A DNA stretch of 64,000 nucleotides from Oidiodendron maius Zn (taxonomy: Eukaryota; Ascomycota; Leotiomycetes; Myxotrichaceae). A program made the translations under genes and the position numbers. Below are positions 36,438-48,935 of this stretch, in pieces. How positions within the stretch are numbered: the stretch's first letter is position 1; every line of letters starts with the position of its first letter. The stretch lies in the NCBI GenBank assembly GCA_000827325.1, contig KN832872.1, forward strand, positions 1,426,001 through 1,490,000, read 5' to 3'. The notes below the pieces were generated by a model. That model saw only the letters and a program-made list of their open reading frames with translations, had not been told where the DNA came from and made no database searches.

Positions 36438-36963
36438 GATCGTTTAAGGTTCTCAATGATGTGATAGGTGAGGTCGATGAAAGTGGGTATTGTGAGTAAA
36501 GTCGTGGCTTTGCAAGCAAGATCAGATTTTTATATCGTGTTATGTTATGGTTTCTGCAATTAAGTAGCATACGAATCTGAAAGATAGAAATTAAAAACCC
36601 TGTATATCCCCCCAAAAAAATACTAATACTTACTTCGTGAAAGTCGGGACCAAAAGACCCATGACCATATGCCTGCTTTTGGGCAAACTGATGGAAAATT
36701 CCCTCGGTCCAGGAGCAAGAAGGTCCTTTGAATATCTTCTCTTCAGGGACCACTTCTCCATCCATTACATGGACACGATTTACTCCATCGATTTTCCCAT
36801 CCTCGTAGAGCTTAATGACGGCTTTGATATTAATGTGCTGTCGTTCGGGTTGATAGTGAACGTTATTCGGATCTAGGAAGCTGCGCAGCTGTTGAATCCG
36901 CTTCTGAATATCAAAGGGTACGGGATTTGGAATCGCCGGTAAGAATTTGATGCTTGGCTCCAT
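36430..36963 (-). CDS. Unknown protein, about 158 aa, two exons (C-terminus uncertain)
   Basis: First exon 36963-36634 encodes 110 residues that look like real protein: MEPSIKFLPAIPNPVPFDIQ, QRLRSFLDPNN-like start of a helix, VIKLYEDGKIDGVNRVHVMDG, IFKGPSCSWTEGIFHQFAQK, AYGHGSFGPDFHE. It ends at a canonical donor (GAA/GTAAGT), and a matching acceptor (TTTCAG) follows at 36577. The second exon 36576-36430 adds 48 basic residues that look less protein-like. No known family recognised. It runs head to tail with the gene at 36437, with an 8-bp overlap that is unusual for fungi, so the last exon may instead splice into that gene. Confidence 0.5.
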   Translation of the reverse strand: MEPSIKFLPAIPNPVPFDIQKRIQQLRSFLDPNNVHYQPERQHINIKAVIKLYEDGKIDGVNRVHVMDGEVVPEEKIFKGPSCSWTEGIFHQFAQKQAYGHGSFGPDFHEVSISIFLGGYTGFLISIFQIRMLLNCRNHNITRYKNLILLAKPRLYSQYPLSSTSPITSLRTLNDHG

Positions 36964-37885
36964 TTCATTTCGGAATTTCTGCTTGTAGATGGTACTAGTT
37001 AAAACAATGGGGACCTGGGAAGATAGTGGTACGTCTCCGAGATAAGTTATAGTATCCCGGGATTACTAACTAATTACTAATACCGTTCACCGAACCACCA
37101 GGGGGTGTCAGAATTGATGGCACAGGTGCATACCCAACTTCTTCTTCTATATTACTATAACACGCTCTCCCACCAGATTCCACTACTAATTTACATCGAT
37201 TAGGCATCTCAGATATACGCGCACGAACTTTTTTCCATTTTCATGTTGCTGCATTGCTAATGTGGTATTTCAGCAAAAGTGGTGCCTGTGCCATCAATCT
37301 TTCTGACATAATAACACGTGATAGCAGGTTGACAGCAACTTGAACTATCATCACATCGTTAAGATATAACGCATTAACGACTCTAGATTGAAATTTAGGC
37401 TCGGGCAGCTACCACCAAGTTCCTCTAGTCTTTTTCAAATAGGTGAGGATTTGAAAATAGAAATCTTTCGAAATATCTAGTTCAGGTCTTTCAGGGGTAG
37501 AGTGGGGGATAGAGCAAGTTATTGATAGTCAGTCCGAGCTTCCAGCCTCCGGGGAGAACCACTTAGGCTCCCTACAATCCCACTTCTGACAGATGGCGTG
37601 AACATTCCTAGCTATGAGAATATTCAAAATTTCGAAATAGTAGCGTGATTGGAGGCAAAATCCCTAGTAATGGTGCTCGGTTTCTCGGTTGAACTCGGCC
37701 CGTTTCGCTACTTATTCCAGTACAGCCTGCTCCTGACATCCTCGTACACAACATCATCAACACTAAGATCTGCAACATGGGCCGTGGTTACTTTTCTCGT
37801 GAGTGGCCGCGATCAAGATAGGTACTTATACCGCTCTCTTCTTTCCGCTCCACAGATGCAGACCTAGCAAGTGCTTTTGACAAAT
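36964..37885. promoter_or_regulatory. Divergent intergenic region before the exo-polygalacturonase
   Basis: About 920 bases holding promoters for the unknown pair (left) and the pectinase gene (right). No coding potential seen. Confidence 0.4.
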
Positions 37886-39557
37886 ATGCAGCTGCTGTAC
37901 GCCATTCTATTCCTCGTTGTCTCTTCGACCGCAACACTCCTCCCACGACACGAGTTCGGACGTGATCCTGTTCTGCCTCGTAGAACCAGTAAAACATGCA
38001 CAGTCCAAGCTCTCGGGTATAGGCAAGACGACGTACCCAACATTTTGAAAGCCTTTGCAGAATGTAATAATGGAGGCAAAATTATATTTCCGGAAGGTCA
38101 GAACTATTGGATCGCCCAAAGGCTAAATCCTTTTCTTCACGATGTTACGATCGAATGGCGAGGGGTCTGGAGTCTTTCTGACAATCTGACATATTGGAGA
38201 AATCCGAATAATACATATCCAATTTTCTTCCAGAACCACCATGCCGCTCTTGCTATCTCTGGTGACCATATTCACATCCATGGATATGATACGGGAGGAG
38301 TTCTCGGGAACGGGAACGCATGGTATAATGCCGAGCAGGCGGTCACCCAGCCAGTTAGGCCAATGAACTTTGTTTGGTGGAATGCCACTGAAGTTATTGT
38401 TGAACATTGTATGACCAAGCCGATCCTTCTCTCGTTTTAAAGCAACAACGCTCATTATTTTGGTGCTCAGTTCAAGTTATAGATCCCCCACTATGGTCCA
38501 TTAATCTCATGAATATCACAAATGCCTGGTTTCATGACATTTATGTCAACGCCACCGCTATAAATGCTCCATATGATGCTATATGGGTACAGAATACCGA
38601 CGGCTTTGACGCTCTTGACTGTGAAAACGGCAAGCTAACGAATTTCGTGTATGTGGGTGGGGATGATTGCGTGGCTATTAAGCCGCGGTCATATAATACT
38701 TATATACAAAATGTGCGTTCTATTACTGATCATCTGGGATTTCTACGAGGCATCGATTATCTCAACATAGACTAGATTTACTGATTACTTTAAGGTTACA
38801 TGTCACGGCGGAAACGGTATAGCAATCGGCAGTCTAGGACAGTATCAGGAAGACTCATCAGTAATCAACGCCGTGGTTGAGGACGTCAATATCCTCATTC
38901 GCAACACTGATATGCACAACTCGGCCTATATCAAGACATGGATGGGTGCCTCGATACCCCAGTCCAGCTATAACAGTGCTGGGTTACCAAACGGTGGTGG
39001 ATGGTGAGCATTACCCAATCCCCTTGTCGCCTCAGACTCCACGGAGGTAAACCTCTGATCTCCGAGTCCCCGAATCTCTGTCAATCTCCCTCCTTCCCCT
39101 TTCAATTAGTAGTAGCGATAACTAACACTCATCATCTTTTGATAGGGGGGCTGTCCAAAATCTCCGTTTCCAGAACTTCTTCGTCCAGGGAGCAGCCATG
39201 GGCCCTTATATAACACAGGTAAACTCGCCCGCAGCGTGGAGGAGGAGATTGAAACTACACCCAGTGACAAAGCTACTGATTCGCGATTAGGACAATGGTG
39301 ACAATGCTTCTTTTGTAGGAACCTCGAAGATGGAGATCTCAAATATTGCATTTGTCAACTTCACAGGGTATCCTTTGGCCAAAGAGAACCAGACAGCATC
39401 GGTCAGTTGCTCTCTGGTCCATCCTTGCTTCAACATTGCACTACAGAACGTGACACTTGCGCCGGCGGCCAATGCAGCAGAGGTAGAAGCTTTTGGAACC
39501 TGCGAGTTCACAGCAAAAGGTGGAGTCACGGGGATGTTGGGGAACGGCTGCTCCTAG
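37886..39557 (+). CDS. Secreted exo-polygalacturonase, glycoside hydrolase family 28, 437 aa
   Basis: Five exons: 37886-38408, 38471-38712, 38795-39003, 39146-39218, 39291-39557. The start is ATG of MQLLYAILFLVVSSTATLL (signal peptide). Conserved GH28 blocks in order: VEHF/QVIDPPLWSINLMN, VQNTDGFDALD (NTD), FVYVGGDDCVAIKPRSYN (DD), CHGGNGIAIGSLGQYQED (G-x-G with Asn where endo-enzymes have His), HNSAYIKTWMG, and the tail TASVSCSLVHPCFNI. The GGNGIAIGSLGQ form and the length fit exo-polygalacturonases (PgxB/PgaX group), which release galacturonic acid from pectin ends. Several N-glycosylation sites (NIT, NAT, NFT). The upstream 15 in-frame bases lack another ATG. Pectin use fits the sugar transporter and sulfatase relic nearby. 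Confidence 0.95.
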
Positions 39558-39852
39558 TTGTGACCCTCTTCCACGATAGCTTTCGAATTATGCCGCACCG
39601 GTTGTCTTCCAACTGTTTATAACAGTCGATACACTCTTAGCTGCGGCCATTGTCCTCCTTGTCGCCTCTAAGTTGCCTATACAGATTTTTAATCCGATAT
39701 TTTTGATAGACAGCATTCTACTTCCGGCGCAGTACGTTGGCTAAGTACGGTCACACGGCATCGATTAGTAGCTCATCAGTAAACTACCTAGGTGGAAAAA
39801 AAGGGGGACCGTCACATGTCATATATATCACGTGATGACGTCAATTCAGCAC
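39558..39852. terminator. 3' flank of the exo-polygalacturonase gene
   Basis: 295 bases between the convergent pectinase and the remnant at 39853. Nothing else seen. Confidence 0.3.
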
Positions 39853-40320
39853 CTATGTCCAGTGGATAGGGATTGCCCAACGTTCAATCGAATATGATGT
39901 GGAATCCGCTGTGGGAAAGAGTGGGCAATATATTATTCCACTCGGGATCGCACCTGTTCCAAGTTTCGTAAAAGATTTGAAATCAGTGTTGGCATAAGTA
40001 TAGTAATCAAAAAATCCCCACATGCCGGACCCCTCATAATTGAAAACATGCGTGACGAATATTTCAACTGAACCGTCGCTTGCGACAGGGCTCATAATCT
40101 CGTTTATATACATATTCAATTGCGCATACTGAAATACTAAGGTGAGGACCACTCACCAAACGCCTCTGAAGAATTTCCACCATACCTTATCTGAGAGCGA
40201 CGTCTGGTGGCACCTGATTTACCCATTTCGGGTAAACCCCGGTCCATACCTCAGCTCCCAGCTGCGATAGGAGCAGAGCACAAGATACTGTCGCAGATAT
40301 CTGAACTTCTATTGTACATA
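39853..40320 (-). pseudogene. Remnant of an unknown gene (about 130 codons left)
   Basis: Two minus-strand pieces look protein-like: about 40320-40187 (ISATVSCALLLSQLGAEVWT, GVYPKWVNQVPPDVALR) and about 40140-39853 (YAQLNMYINEIMSPVASDGS, VEIFVTHVFNYEGSGMW). They read as successive parts of one protein, but no intron with a good donor joins them in frame without a stop, and no N-terminus remains because the DsbA-like gene starts there in the other direction. I do not recognise the family. It may be a broken gene, or a gene with an exon structure I could not solve. Confidence 0.4.
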
Positions 40321-40339
40321 CGTTGGAACTAACTAAACG

Positions 40340-41113
40340 ATGACGAAGTTCAAGATTGTCGCTGTTAGCGACACAGTGTGCCCCTGGTGCTATGTTGGCA
40401 AGCAGAAGCTTGAGCTGGCAATCAAGTCGTATAAAGAGCTGCACCCAGGCGCCAACGACGAGTTCAGCACGACCTGGATGCCCTTCTACCTCAACCCAGA
40501 CTCGCCCAGAGCAGGTACGTACATAGCCTGCAATTCCTTTATCAGATACCGATTGTTCCGTTCTCGAATATGGTTACAAGAAACCTGACCGGCGCTCGCA
40601 ATAGGGATCGACAAGCAGAAGTACTTCCGGGCGAAATACGGGGAGGAGCGTGCGGAACTGATTTTTGAGCGCCTCTCTCAGGCCGGGCGCGAGGTCGGCA
40701 TCAACTTCAAGTGGGGCGGCAAGACGGGCAACACGCGGGACTCGCACCGGCTGATCCAGCTGGCAAAGTCGAAGTCACCCGTGCTGGAGACACGCATCGT
40801 GGAGGAGCTTTTCGCCGCGTACTTCGAGCAGGAGGGCGATATCACGAGCCACGAGGTGCTGAAGGTGGCGGCACTTCGCGCGGGGCTTCAGGAGAGTGAG
40901 GTCGACGAGTGGCTGACGAGCGATAAAGGCGGGAAGGCTGTCGACGAGGAAGTCGCGGAGGCGCAGAAAAATCAGATATCCGGGGTTCCGAACTTCACTA
41001 TCCAGGGGAAGTATGAGGTTGGCGGGGCGCAGGAGCCCGAGGTTTTTGTGAGACTGTTTGAGAAGATCAAGGCCGCGGAGTCATCCAAGGCGGTGGTGGA
41101 CTGTAAGTATTAG
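40340..41113 (+). CDS. DsbA/FrnE-like thioredoxin-fold oxidoreductase, 227 aa
   Basis: Two exons, 40340-40514 and 40605-41113, joined phase 1 (SPRA/GIDKQKYF). The protein starts MTKFKIVAVSDTVCPWCYVG, with the CPWC pair at residues 14-17 in place for a DsbA-type active site, then the alpha-helical insert (FKWGGKTGNTRDSHRLIQLA) and the cis-Pro loop ISGVPNFTIQGKYEVGGAQEP. This matches the FrnE/2-hydroxychromene-2-carboxylate isomerase-like group. There is no signal peptide, so it is cytosolic and likely a redox protein or glutathione-transferase-like enzyme; the substrate is not known. The second exon is notably GC-rich compared with its surroundings, which may mark a different origin or strong codon preference. 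Confidence 0.92.
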
Positions 41114-41503
41114 TAAGGAGAATGGACGCAGAAGGAAGAAGAGTATGGGAGGGCAGTATGAATTCGATGTTACATCTTCGTTGAAGTCCATTGTACACAT
41201 GTTCTTTATGTACACCACATTCGTTGATATTTGGGATGCATATAGCAGAGGAGTTACTTGAGCTGGTCCAGTTTGCACAAGCTTATATACGAGAACGATT
41301 ATTAATCCTACAATAATTGAATTGATTTATCATGTAAGAACTCTCTCATTGCATACTGAATATGGTATTTGAAGTCTTTAATTTAGTTGAGTTGTTTTGC
41401 TCATTAATCCAGTTGTGCAATCGCCTCCGCCATTTCTATGTCAACGTGCTTCTGCTTATCCCTCGCCATGCTTATCCTTCGCAATGTACTAGACTGGCCA
41501 CGG
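41114..41503. terminator. Convergent intergenic region
   Basis: 390 bases between convergent genes; AT-rich. No gene supported. Confidence 0.3.
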
Positions 41504-41932
41504 CTAGCACTGGAATATTTGCGAACAGACATATCGGTCATCATCATCAACCCAGCACTCTCTTATATCACTCCCCCAGCCCACGCCAGCATACCAGAAA
41601 CTTGGTGGAGTCATATTCTGGTATCGATCAATGACAAGGACATATGGCAGCTGAGTGTCGAAGTCAAACCCATTCTGGGTGGAAACAGATGCACTGTCAC
41701 CAATAAGATTGCAGTTGATGTCGAACGCCTGAAGATGGACTGTGGTTGGTGTCGAAGGGCCTATGAACTGTGTGGCGAGAGTGCAACGAGAGCCAAATTG
41801 CGTGAAGACTCTGGTGAAGTCGCGGCAGAAGCTGTTTGGCAGCAGAGGTGGAGGATTTGACCTCATTTCAAAGACCGCAAAGGCTGGGTACATAAGGTCT
41901 AGGAGAAGGAAGAAGCGGCCGAATGGCTTCAT
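41504..41932 (-). CDS. Small secreted Cys-containing protein (candidate effector-like), 142 aa
   Basis: Single open frame with ATG at 41932. The N-terminus MKPFGRFFLLLDLMYPAFAV looks like a signal peptide, followed by a 120-residue mature part with six cysteines (FCRDF, RCTLA, NCNLIG, ECWVD, VCSQ, and a last residue Cys), enough for three disulfides. Aromatic and acidic residues are rich near the end (WYAGVGWGSDIREC, DDDDRYVC). I do not recognise a family. The size, signal and cysteines fit the broad class of fungal secreted small proteins. A weak point is that no homologue can be recalled, and an overlapping plus-strand frame of similar length exists (41438-41860). Confidence 0.55.
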   Translation of the reverse strand: MKPFGRFFLLLDLMYPAFAVFEMRSNPPPLLPNSFCRDFTRVFTQFGSRCTLATQFIGPSTPTTVHLQAFDINCNLIGDSASVSTQNGFDFDTQLPYVLVIDRYQNMTPPSFWYAGVGWGSDIRECWVDDDDRYVCSQIFQC

Positions 41933-44900
41933 CTTGACTGCATGAGCTCAGAGTTTAACAAGCGCTGAGGATATATCTTGTCAGCTCTAGATAAAGTCAT
42001 AGACGAGGGAGGTAATAGATGAAGTGAATAAAAATCGAATGGGGTCAACTCACTGTGGAATGGATCTTATTTCTCGATCTATCTTTGGACTGTAGGTGCT
42101 TTTGACGCGCTTACAGGTGAGAGATAGAATTCCCTTTCGAGAAGAGTACCAAACTGAATGTTTTAGTGATTAATAGAATTGCCAAAAATCAAGAATCAAG
42201 AGACTTCTCAAGAAACTGACTGATGCCTTTCATGGATTTGAGCATTCTAGTCTCGAGGCAGGTCATGGCGAGATGTCTCACGGTCCATTGCACAACCATC
42301 GCATATTCAATAAAAGAGAGAGTCACAGTGATGATATGTAAACTAACTCTGGCTATTCACAATAACTACCATGGACTACATAGTGACTTCTTTGCATTTT
42401 GGGAGCTTCATATGTAGTATATAAAGACAATAAGGGACTGAGCTGTTCCATGTTTGAGCCGTCAGACCATTGACTTTCAGCCTGAAGCACCTCGCTCTAT
42501 CCAATACATGTATGTCTAATGTGATATCAACCGTAAAAGTAGTTCCCGACTTCAACGATTGTATATATGTAAACGCGGGGTGCGCAGCAGCAACCTGAGT
42601 GTGCGTCTGCCTTTTTTTTATACCATCAACTGTGACAGCGGGAATATAGAGAACTCTCTTTTTCAAGACAAAAAAATACCAATTTCAAACCAGGGATTAT
42701 TCTTTCCATTTGAACTTCATTAACGATGCCATGCAAACAAAACATTAATGCATTCACAGAGTGTGAGGAGAGGAAGCAAATTGGCAGGAAGTCACGGGAC
42801 GGCCATTCGGCGGCCCACACCCCCCCCCTTCCCTTCTTAACCCCGTTCAATTTCGGCCAGCCTCTTGATCTCACACATTCATGGTATTCGCTCGGCCCAG
42901 AACGAAGGGGGGACCAAATCGGTAGAAGCCGTATGGAGATCGCTTCCGGTCATGAAACCAATCCTCCAGAGCCAATACGTCACAGGTCTGGCCTCGGTCA
43001 CAAGCAGATCTGCAGTTGTGGTGGGAAGTGCTGGCGATATTTCTTTAGAACACTAAGCAGTCCAGATTCCGCACGGCAGGTAGGGTCTAGTGCTGACTGG
43101 ACTAACCCAAAAATCAAAGCGGAGGCCAAGGCACGGGTGTGTTCCAAAGGAGGGGAGCATGTCCGCCACGAGGTCTTAGTTGATCAGCGGCCACAGCCCT
43201 TTGGTCACCGTGTGCCGTGGTCCTAATTTCGATCGTCGGCCTGCTCCAGCTTTCAGGGCTGAAATCTCCTGCCTCATCGCCGTAGTGACAATAGCCTTAC
43301 GAGCTTTTGGTACAAATTTCCGCGTGCGAGAAGCCCGCCCGAGACGACCTGCCTCATCCACGAGGGCGATCGATCGACGGTAACCGGAGATGATTTCACG
43401 TGCATTTCTGCACCGTACCACTTACTCATGACATGTAGGGATCAACCCGGCATCCACGCGAGGATCACGCTCACGGCATATGTGCGAATCGATCTCTAGA
43501 GATTTCGAACAGGCTCGCCGGTCATGGAAGCTGAGTTACTTATGCTAGCATAAATGGGGCAAGAACTTGGAGAGAGAGATGTCACAGAAGGAAACCCACC
43601 CGAGTTATGCATGTCGAGCTGACACTCGCCGCTACACACCACTACGGAGACGCCGGTGCCTCTGGGGCCTTTGGGTACCATTCTCGAAGGCGGAACAGAG
43701 CTTCTAGCGTCGGACCTCAACACTGGAACTGGACACGGACCAGACAGTGGCTGTGCCAAGACTGGGAAGGGGGTGCTCCACTGGGTGTTGAGATGAATTT
43801 CTACAGGGCCGTCCCTGGGAGGGTTAAGGACTGTACGAGGATCCAAGAGCTGGGTTCCAGAAAGACGCCACGAGGGACAGAAAATGCCCCCGGCCATGTC
43901 CTGCATAGGGGGCCCGACAGACGATACGAATCCAGCACGTAACGCTGGCGGCCCCGTAAGCCAGCAGAAAGGCGGTGGCTCATGCACATAAGAACCTGGC
44001 ACCGCAAAAGATTTGCAATTTCGGTACGGCCAGGATTTCCATCCTCGGCGCGGCTCAGCGACGCTCAGATAGCAGAGCGCAGAGCGTTGTAGGATCAGCA
44101 TGGTACATCGCACGTGGCGACAGTGGCGGGCGTGCCCTCCTGCAGTACAGTATTACCTTACGGTGCGTAACCTGGGGGCAAGATTTAGTGTGGTGAAGGA
44201 TTGCTAAGATCTAAAAAAGAAAAGAGGACGGGCGAAGAGCACGCCAACATGGAAGACACCGTTTTCTAGCAAGGAGGCCTGGTTCGTCTCTCCTCTCCCA
44301 AGAGTGGTCTCCTTTCTGTTCCGCTGGGTACCTTCGTATGGAGCGTCAACCAGGATCGGCAGGACCAGGGTGGTCTACAAGTAGGACCCCAGTGTCAATG
44401 CATGGCGGTATCGACGAGGTTCCCACGTTGCAGCCTACAAGCTTGATGAATGTGCGTACACACGGGCACATCAATTGAGACCATCTGCGTAGCCAAGACC
44501 AACAGCCAAGAAGGCACGGCTGTTGGTTTGACTCGCAGATCTTGCTCCCTTCTCGACGCTGAGTCGGCATCCTCGGGACAATATTGCAGTCTTTCCAGCC
44601 TCGAGCTCGTCCGAACGATGCCTTGGCCCGAGCAGCCTCGGCCGGGATGGCATCACGCAGAACGCAGAACCAGTAGAATGAAGGGATGTCCTTTTCCATG
44701 GCTCGGCTCTTTGGACCCAATTTGCCATTTGTAGCCGTCATTAAACCCCTTTTTGACTGTTGGCTCGGACCGATGGACGCCCAGCTAGAGAGGACGCATT
44801 ACTGTATTGGCGACAGATCTCCCGCCGGCACGCGCGCACAAGATTGCGGAGTAAACCCGCGATGGTTGTGGGATCTGAGCTTGGGCATTGAGGGAGTCTG

Positions 44901-45900
44901 TGGCGACTGAAAGCGTGCGCACCGTCTGCATTGGTACGAGAGTAGTCCGGTCATAGGCCGCCTATAGCCTTCGTGTCCCTTCAGAAGCCCATCCCCGCCG
45001 AACCATTCTTAGGTTCTGAAACGAAACGCAATATACGACAGTGGCTTGGTCCAACTGCCAGCCCATTTGTCCATGCAGCCGCAGTTGGACCCAGCGGGCC
45101 AGAGGCTAAGGGCCGACTTTGGCAGTAAAGGCCCCAAACGACGTTTCAGGCTGGCTGGAGGGCAGGGGAATGTGCAGGCAGTTACGTTGCAACGATGGCA
45201 ATAACAGCGGCAACTGCACCGACTGAGTGTCAAGGACCAGGTACCGAACGGCCGCGGGCCAAACAAGAGGCGGAGGTCCAGGGGACCACTGAGTAGTGAC
45301 ATGTCAAGCCATTGTGAAGGAATCGATGAGCCCGCCAGCCCCTGCCGACGAGACGCAGTCGCCGCGTTTATGCCTCTGGACTACAGTAAGCATGAAGGCA
45401 AGTCCCGGATTCGGCTTGGGGCAAGCCAGCCTAGGTTCAGGAGTGCGCGAAAATAGAGAAAAAAAGAAAGAGGAAACTGAGGGAGGGTGGACAGACGGGG
45501 AGAGTGTCATGATGCCGAAGAGGCGGTAAGTGAAAAGTGTGTCTAGATGGAAGATTTTCTCTTTCTGTCTCGGTCCCTCTGCCTCGCGCTTTTTGGCCCC
45601 TGAACGGTCTTATATATCTTATTTTATAGACTCTGTTGTGGCCTATATGAAACTATATAACACGATCTCCACACTCTCCAATTCCGCCCACGGCGCACGA
45701 CGAAACCCAAGACCGCCCGCCCGCCCGCCTGCTTGGGCCACTCTCTGCTGCGGTTCTCCGGCGCTGGCTTATGATTAGCCCGTTCCTGTCGTGACGATCG
45801 CCCCAGTTCTTCAGTTAGTGGTTGCCCCCGTCGCCCCACGCGAAAAAAGTAAACTAACTAACCCGACGACTGGCAAGAAGGGGTGGTTGAAAGTGTGTGT
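41933..45900. other. 4-kb ORF-poor, partly GC-rich intergenic region
   Basis: The first 0.8 kb is AT-rich and gene-free. From about 42.75 kb the base composition becomes GC-rich, and short overlapping frames occur on both strands, none with a recognisable domain, splice-consistent extension or codon bias. It looks like a large regulatory region or the template of a non-coding transcript upstream of the zinc-finger gene. Short low-complexity runs are present, for example CGCCCGCCCGCC around 45715-45730 and a TATA-rich patch near 45608-45660. Confidence 0.4.
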
Positions 45901-47486
45901 GTAGTAGTCTGGAAGTAGCGTGTAGCGTGAGTTGTGTGCTGTACGGCTACTTACTGTACTTTCACTCGACTACCGCTCGACTCCCTTCTTCTCTCCACAC
46001 AACAGGATCTCCACGAGCTCCTCTCCACCACCAGGATATAACGGCATTCATTATTCTCTGCTGCTGAGAGAGAGAAAGGTTCTTCAGCCACATCCATCAG
46101 AAGCAGGGGACCTACCGCGCTCCCTCGCCGGCCTGCGGAACACCAAGTCCCGCCATTGTGCATGGGATCGCCCGAGGCATTCTATGCTCTGTGTGACCAT
46201 CGCGACGTCCTCAACGTCAGGGCAGGACACCCAAGGCCCATCTCGACTGCAAGTGTGCCTGTTGCCTTTAACCTCGTCGGTGCTGTCGCTAACTCGTCCC
46301 AGTGCCGGCACCGTCCGCCACGCAGGTCCGACCTTGATATCTCAACATCACCCTCCCAATCAAAATCTTTATTCGACTGCGGTAGCCTCCGTATCCCTTA
46401 CAAGACGACGAATTTGGCCCACAACTCGCAGCGTTCGTGGTGGAAGTCCGTTCTGCGAGAGCAATCGACAATCAAATCGAAAACGGTGTCGCTACGTCGC
46501 GCGCGCCGTGGAGGAAAGGCAGGGATAGAGAGGAGGATCAGTTGGGCGCCAGAACAGAGATACATTGGGTGCGTGAGGGATCCGGCGAGTCAAAACCTCA
46601 GAGTTGCTGGTGCCGGTCCCTTCTGCTTTTGCACACCCGCCCGCGGGCCCTAATCCGATACATCATTTCAGCGGACGAACCTTTGGCTCGTGCCTCAGAC
46701 ACTGCAACGAACCGTCCGGTTCCTATCCAGCAAGACCAAGAAAGTATTCTGCGCCTGGAAACCCTGCCATTCTATCGAGGCGGGGTCTTGCGAGAGGGTT
46801 GGCAAGACTTTGACCGCATATCTGGCTCTAGACGAGTTGGTGGCGAGAAATTTTATCCTTGAAACACTCTCATCCTTTATTATCTGCAGCCACGGACCTT
46901 TCAAAGATCCTGGTGTGCAAAAGCAGTGCAGGGGTTGCATTACCATTCGACTTGGTTGGTTGCAAATAGTGTGTCCAGCACCTGCGTTCACAGGTATTGA
47001 AGGTCAGTCAACGCCCGCCCAACCTGCAGCTTTCGCCTTGTGAACTATCGCCGGGTCGGTGCATGTTTCCAGACGGCATTCTTGATCCTTATTACTTGAT
47101 GCATGAACTGGCGGCCAACGCTCAAGCCATTTCACACCAAAGTACTTCGCACCGACGCCAAAGGCTGACGCATTTCGTATTTAGATATCTACCATCACCG
47201 GGCCTGTTCTTACTACCCTCTAAGGTCTGATTCTTACGTAGAAAGTGCAGTATCTCTACGTATTCAGAACAACCTGGTCCATCTATTCTGGCGGAGAGAA
47301 TTCATCTCGTCCACTGCGAGCAGCCTGCCGAAGGCTCGCCTCCGAGACAAGCTCTCCAGTTTTAAGACAGTTCCCGCGGGCCCGAAATTTAGACTGTGCA
47401 GTTGGACGAACGCCTGCTCCAAGCGCTAAGCACTGTTAAAACGGCCTGCTTCCCGTCCATAACTTTTCAAATCACCAACCATCATC
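45901..47486 (+). promoter_or_regulatory. Probable long 5' leader of the C2H2 transcription factor gene
   Basis: A pyrimidine-rich stretch (about 45960-46035, CTCTCC/CTTCTTCTCTCC words) is the best candidate for the transcription start region, 1.4-1.5 kb before the ATG. Downstream are many upstream ATGs and short frames (for example 46156-46653) without protein-like content. Long, intron-bearing leaders with upstream frames are known for developmental regulators in filamentous fungi; the match here is inferred from layout only. Confidence 0.4.

Positions 47487-48935
<1,449 letters not shown>

Noticed and set aside
42376-42666. 96-codon minus-strand frame
   Set aside because: Does not begin with ATG at its claimed length and has no recognisable motif.
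46156-46653. 165-codon plus-strand frame in the zinc-finger leader
   Set aside because: Low-complexity Ser/Arg content, overlapped by equally long frames in other phases; no protein-like segments.
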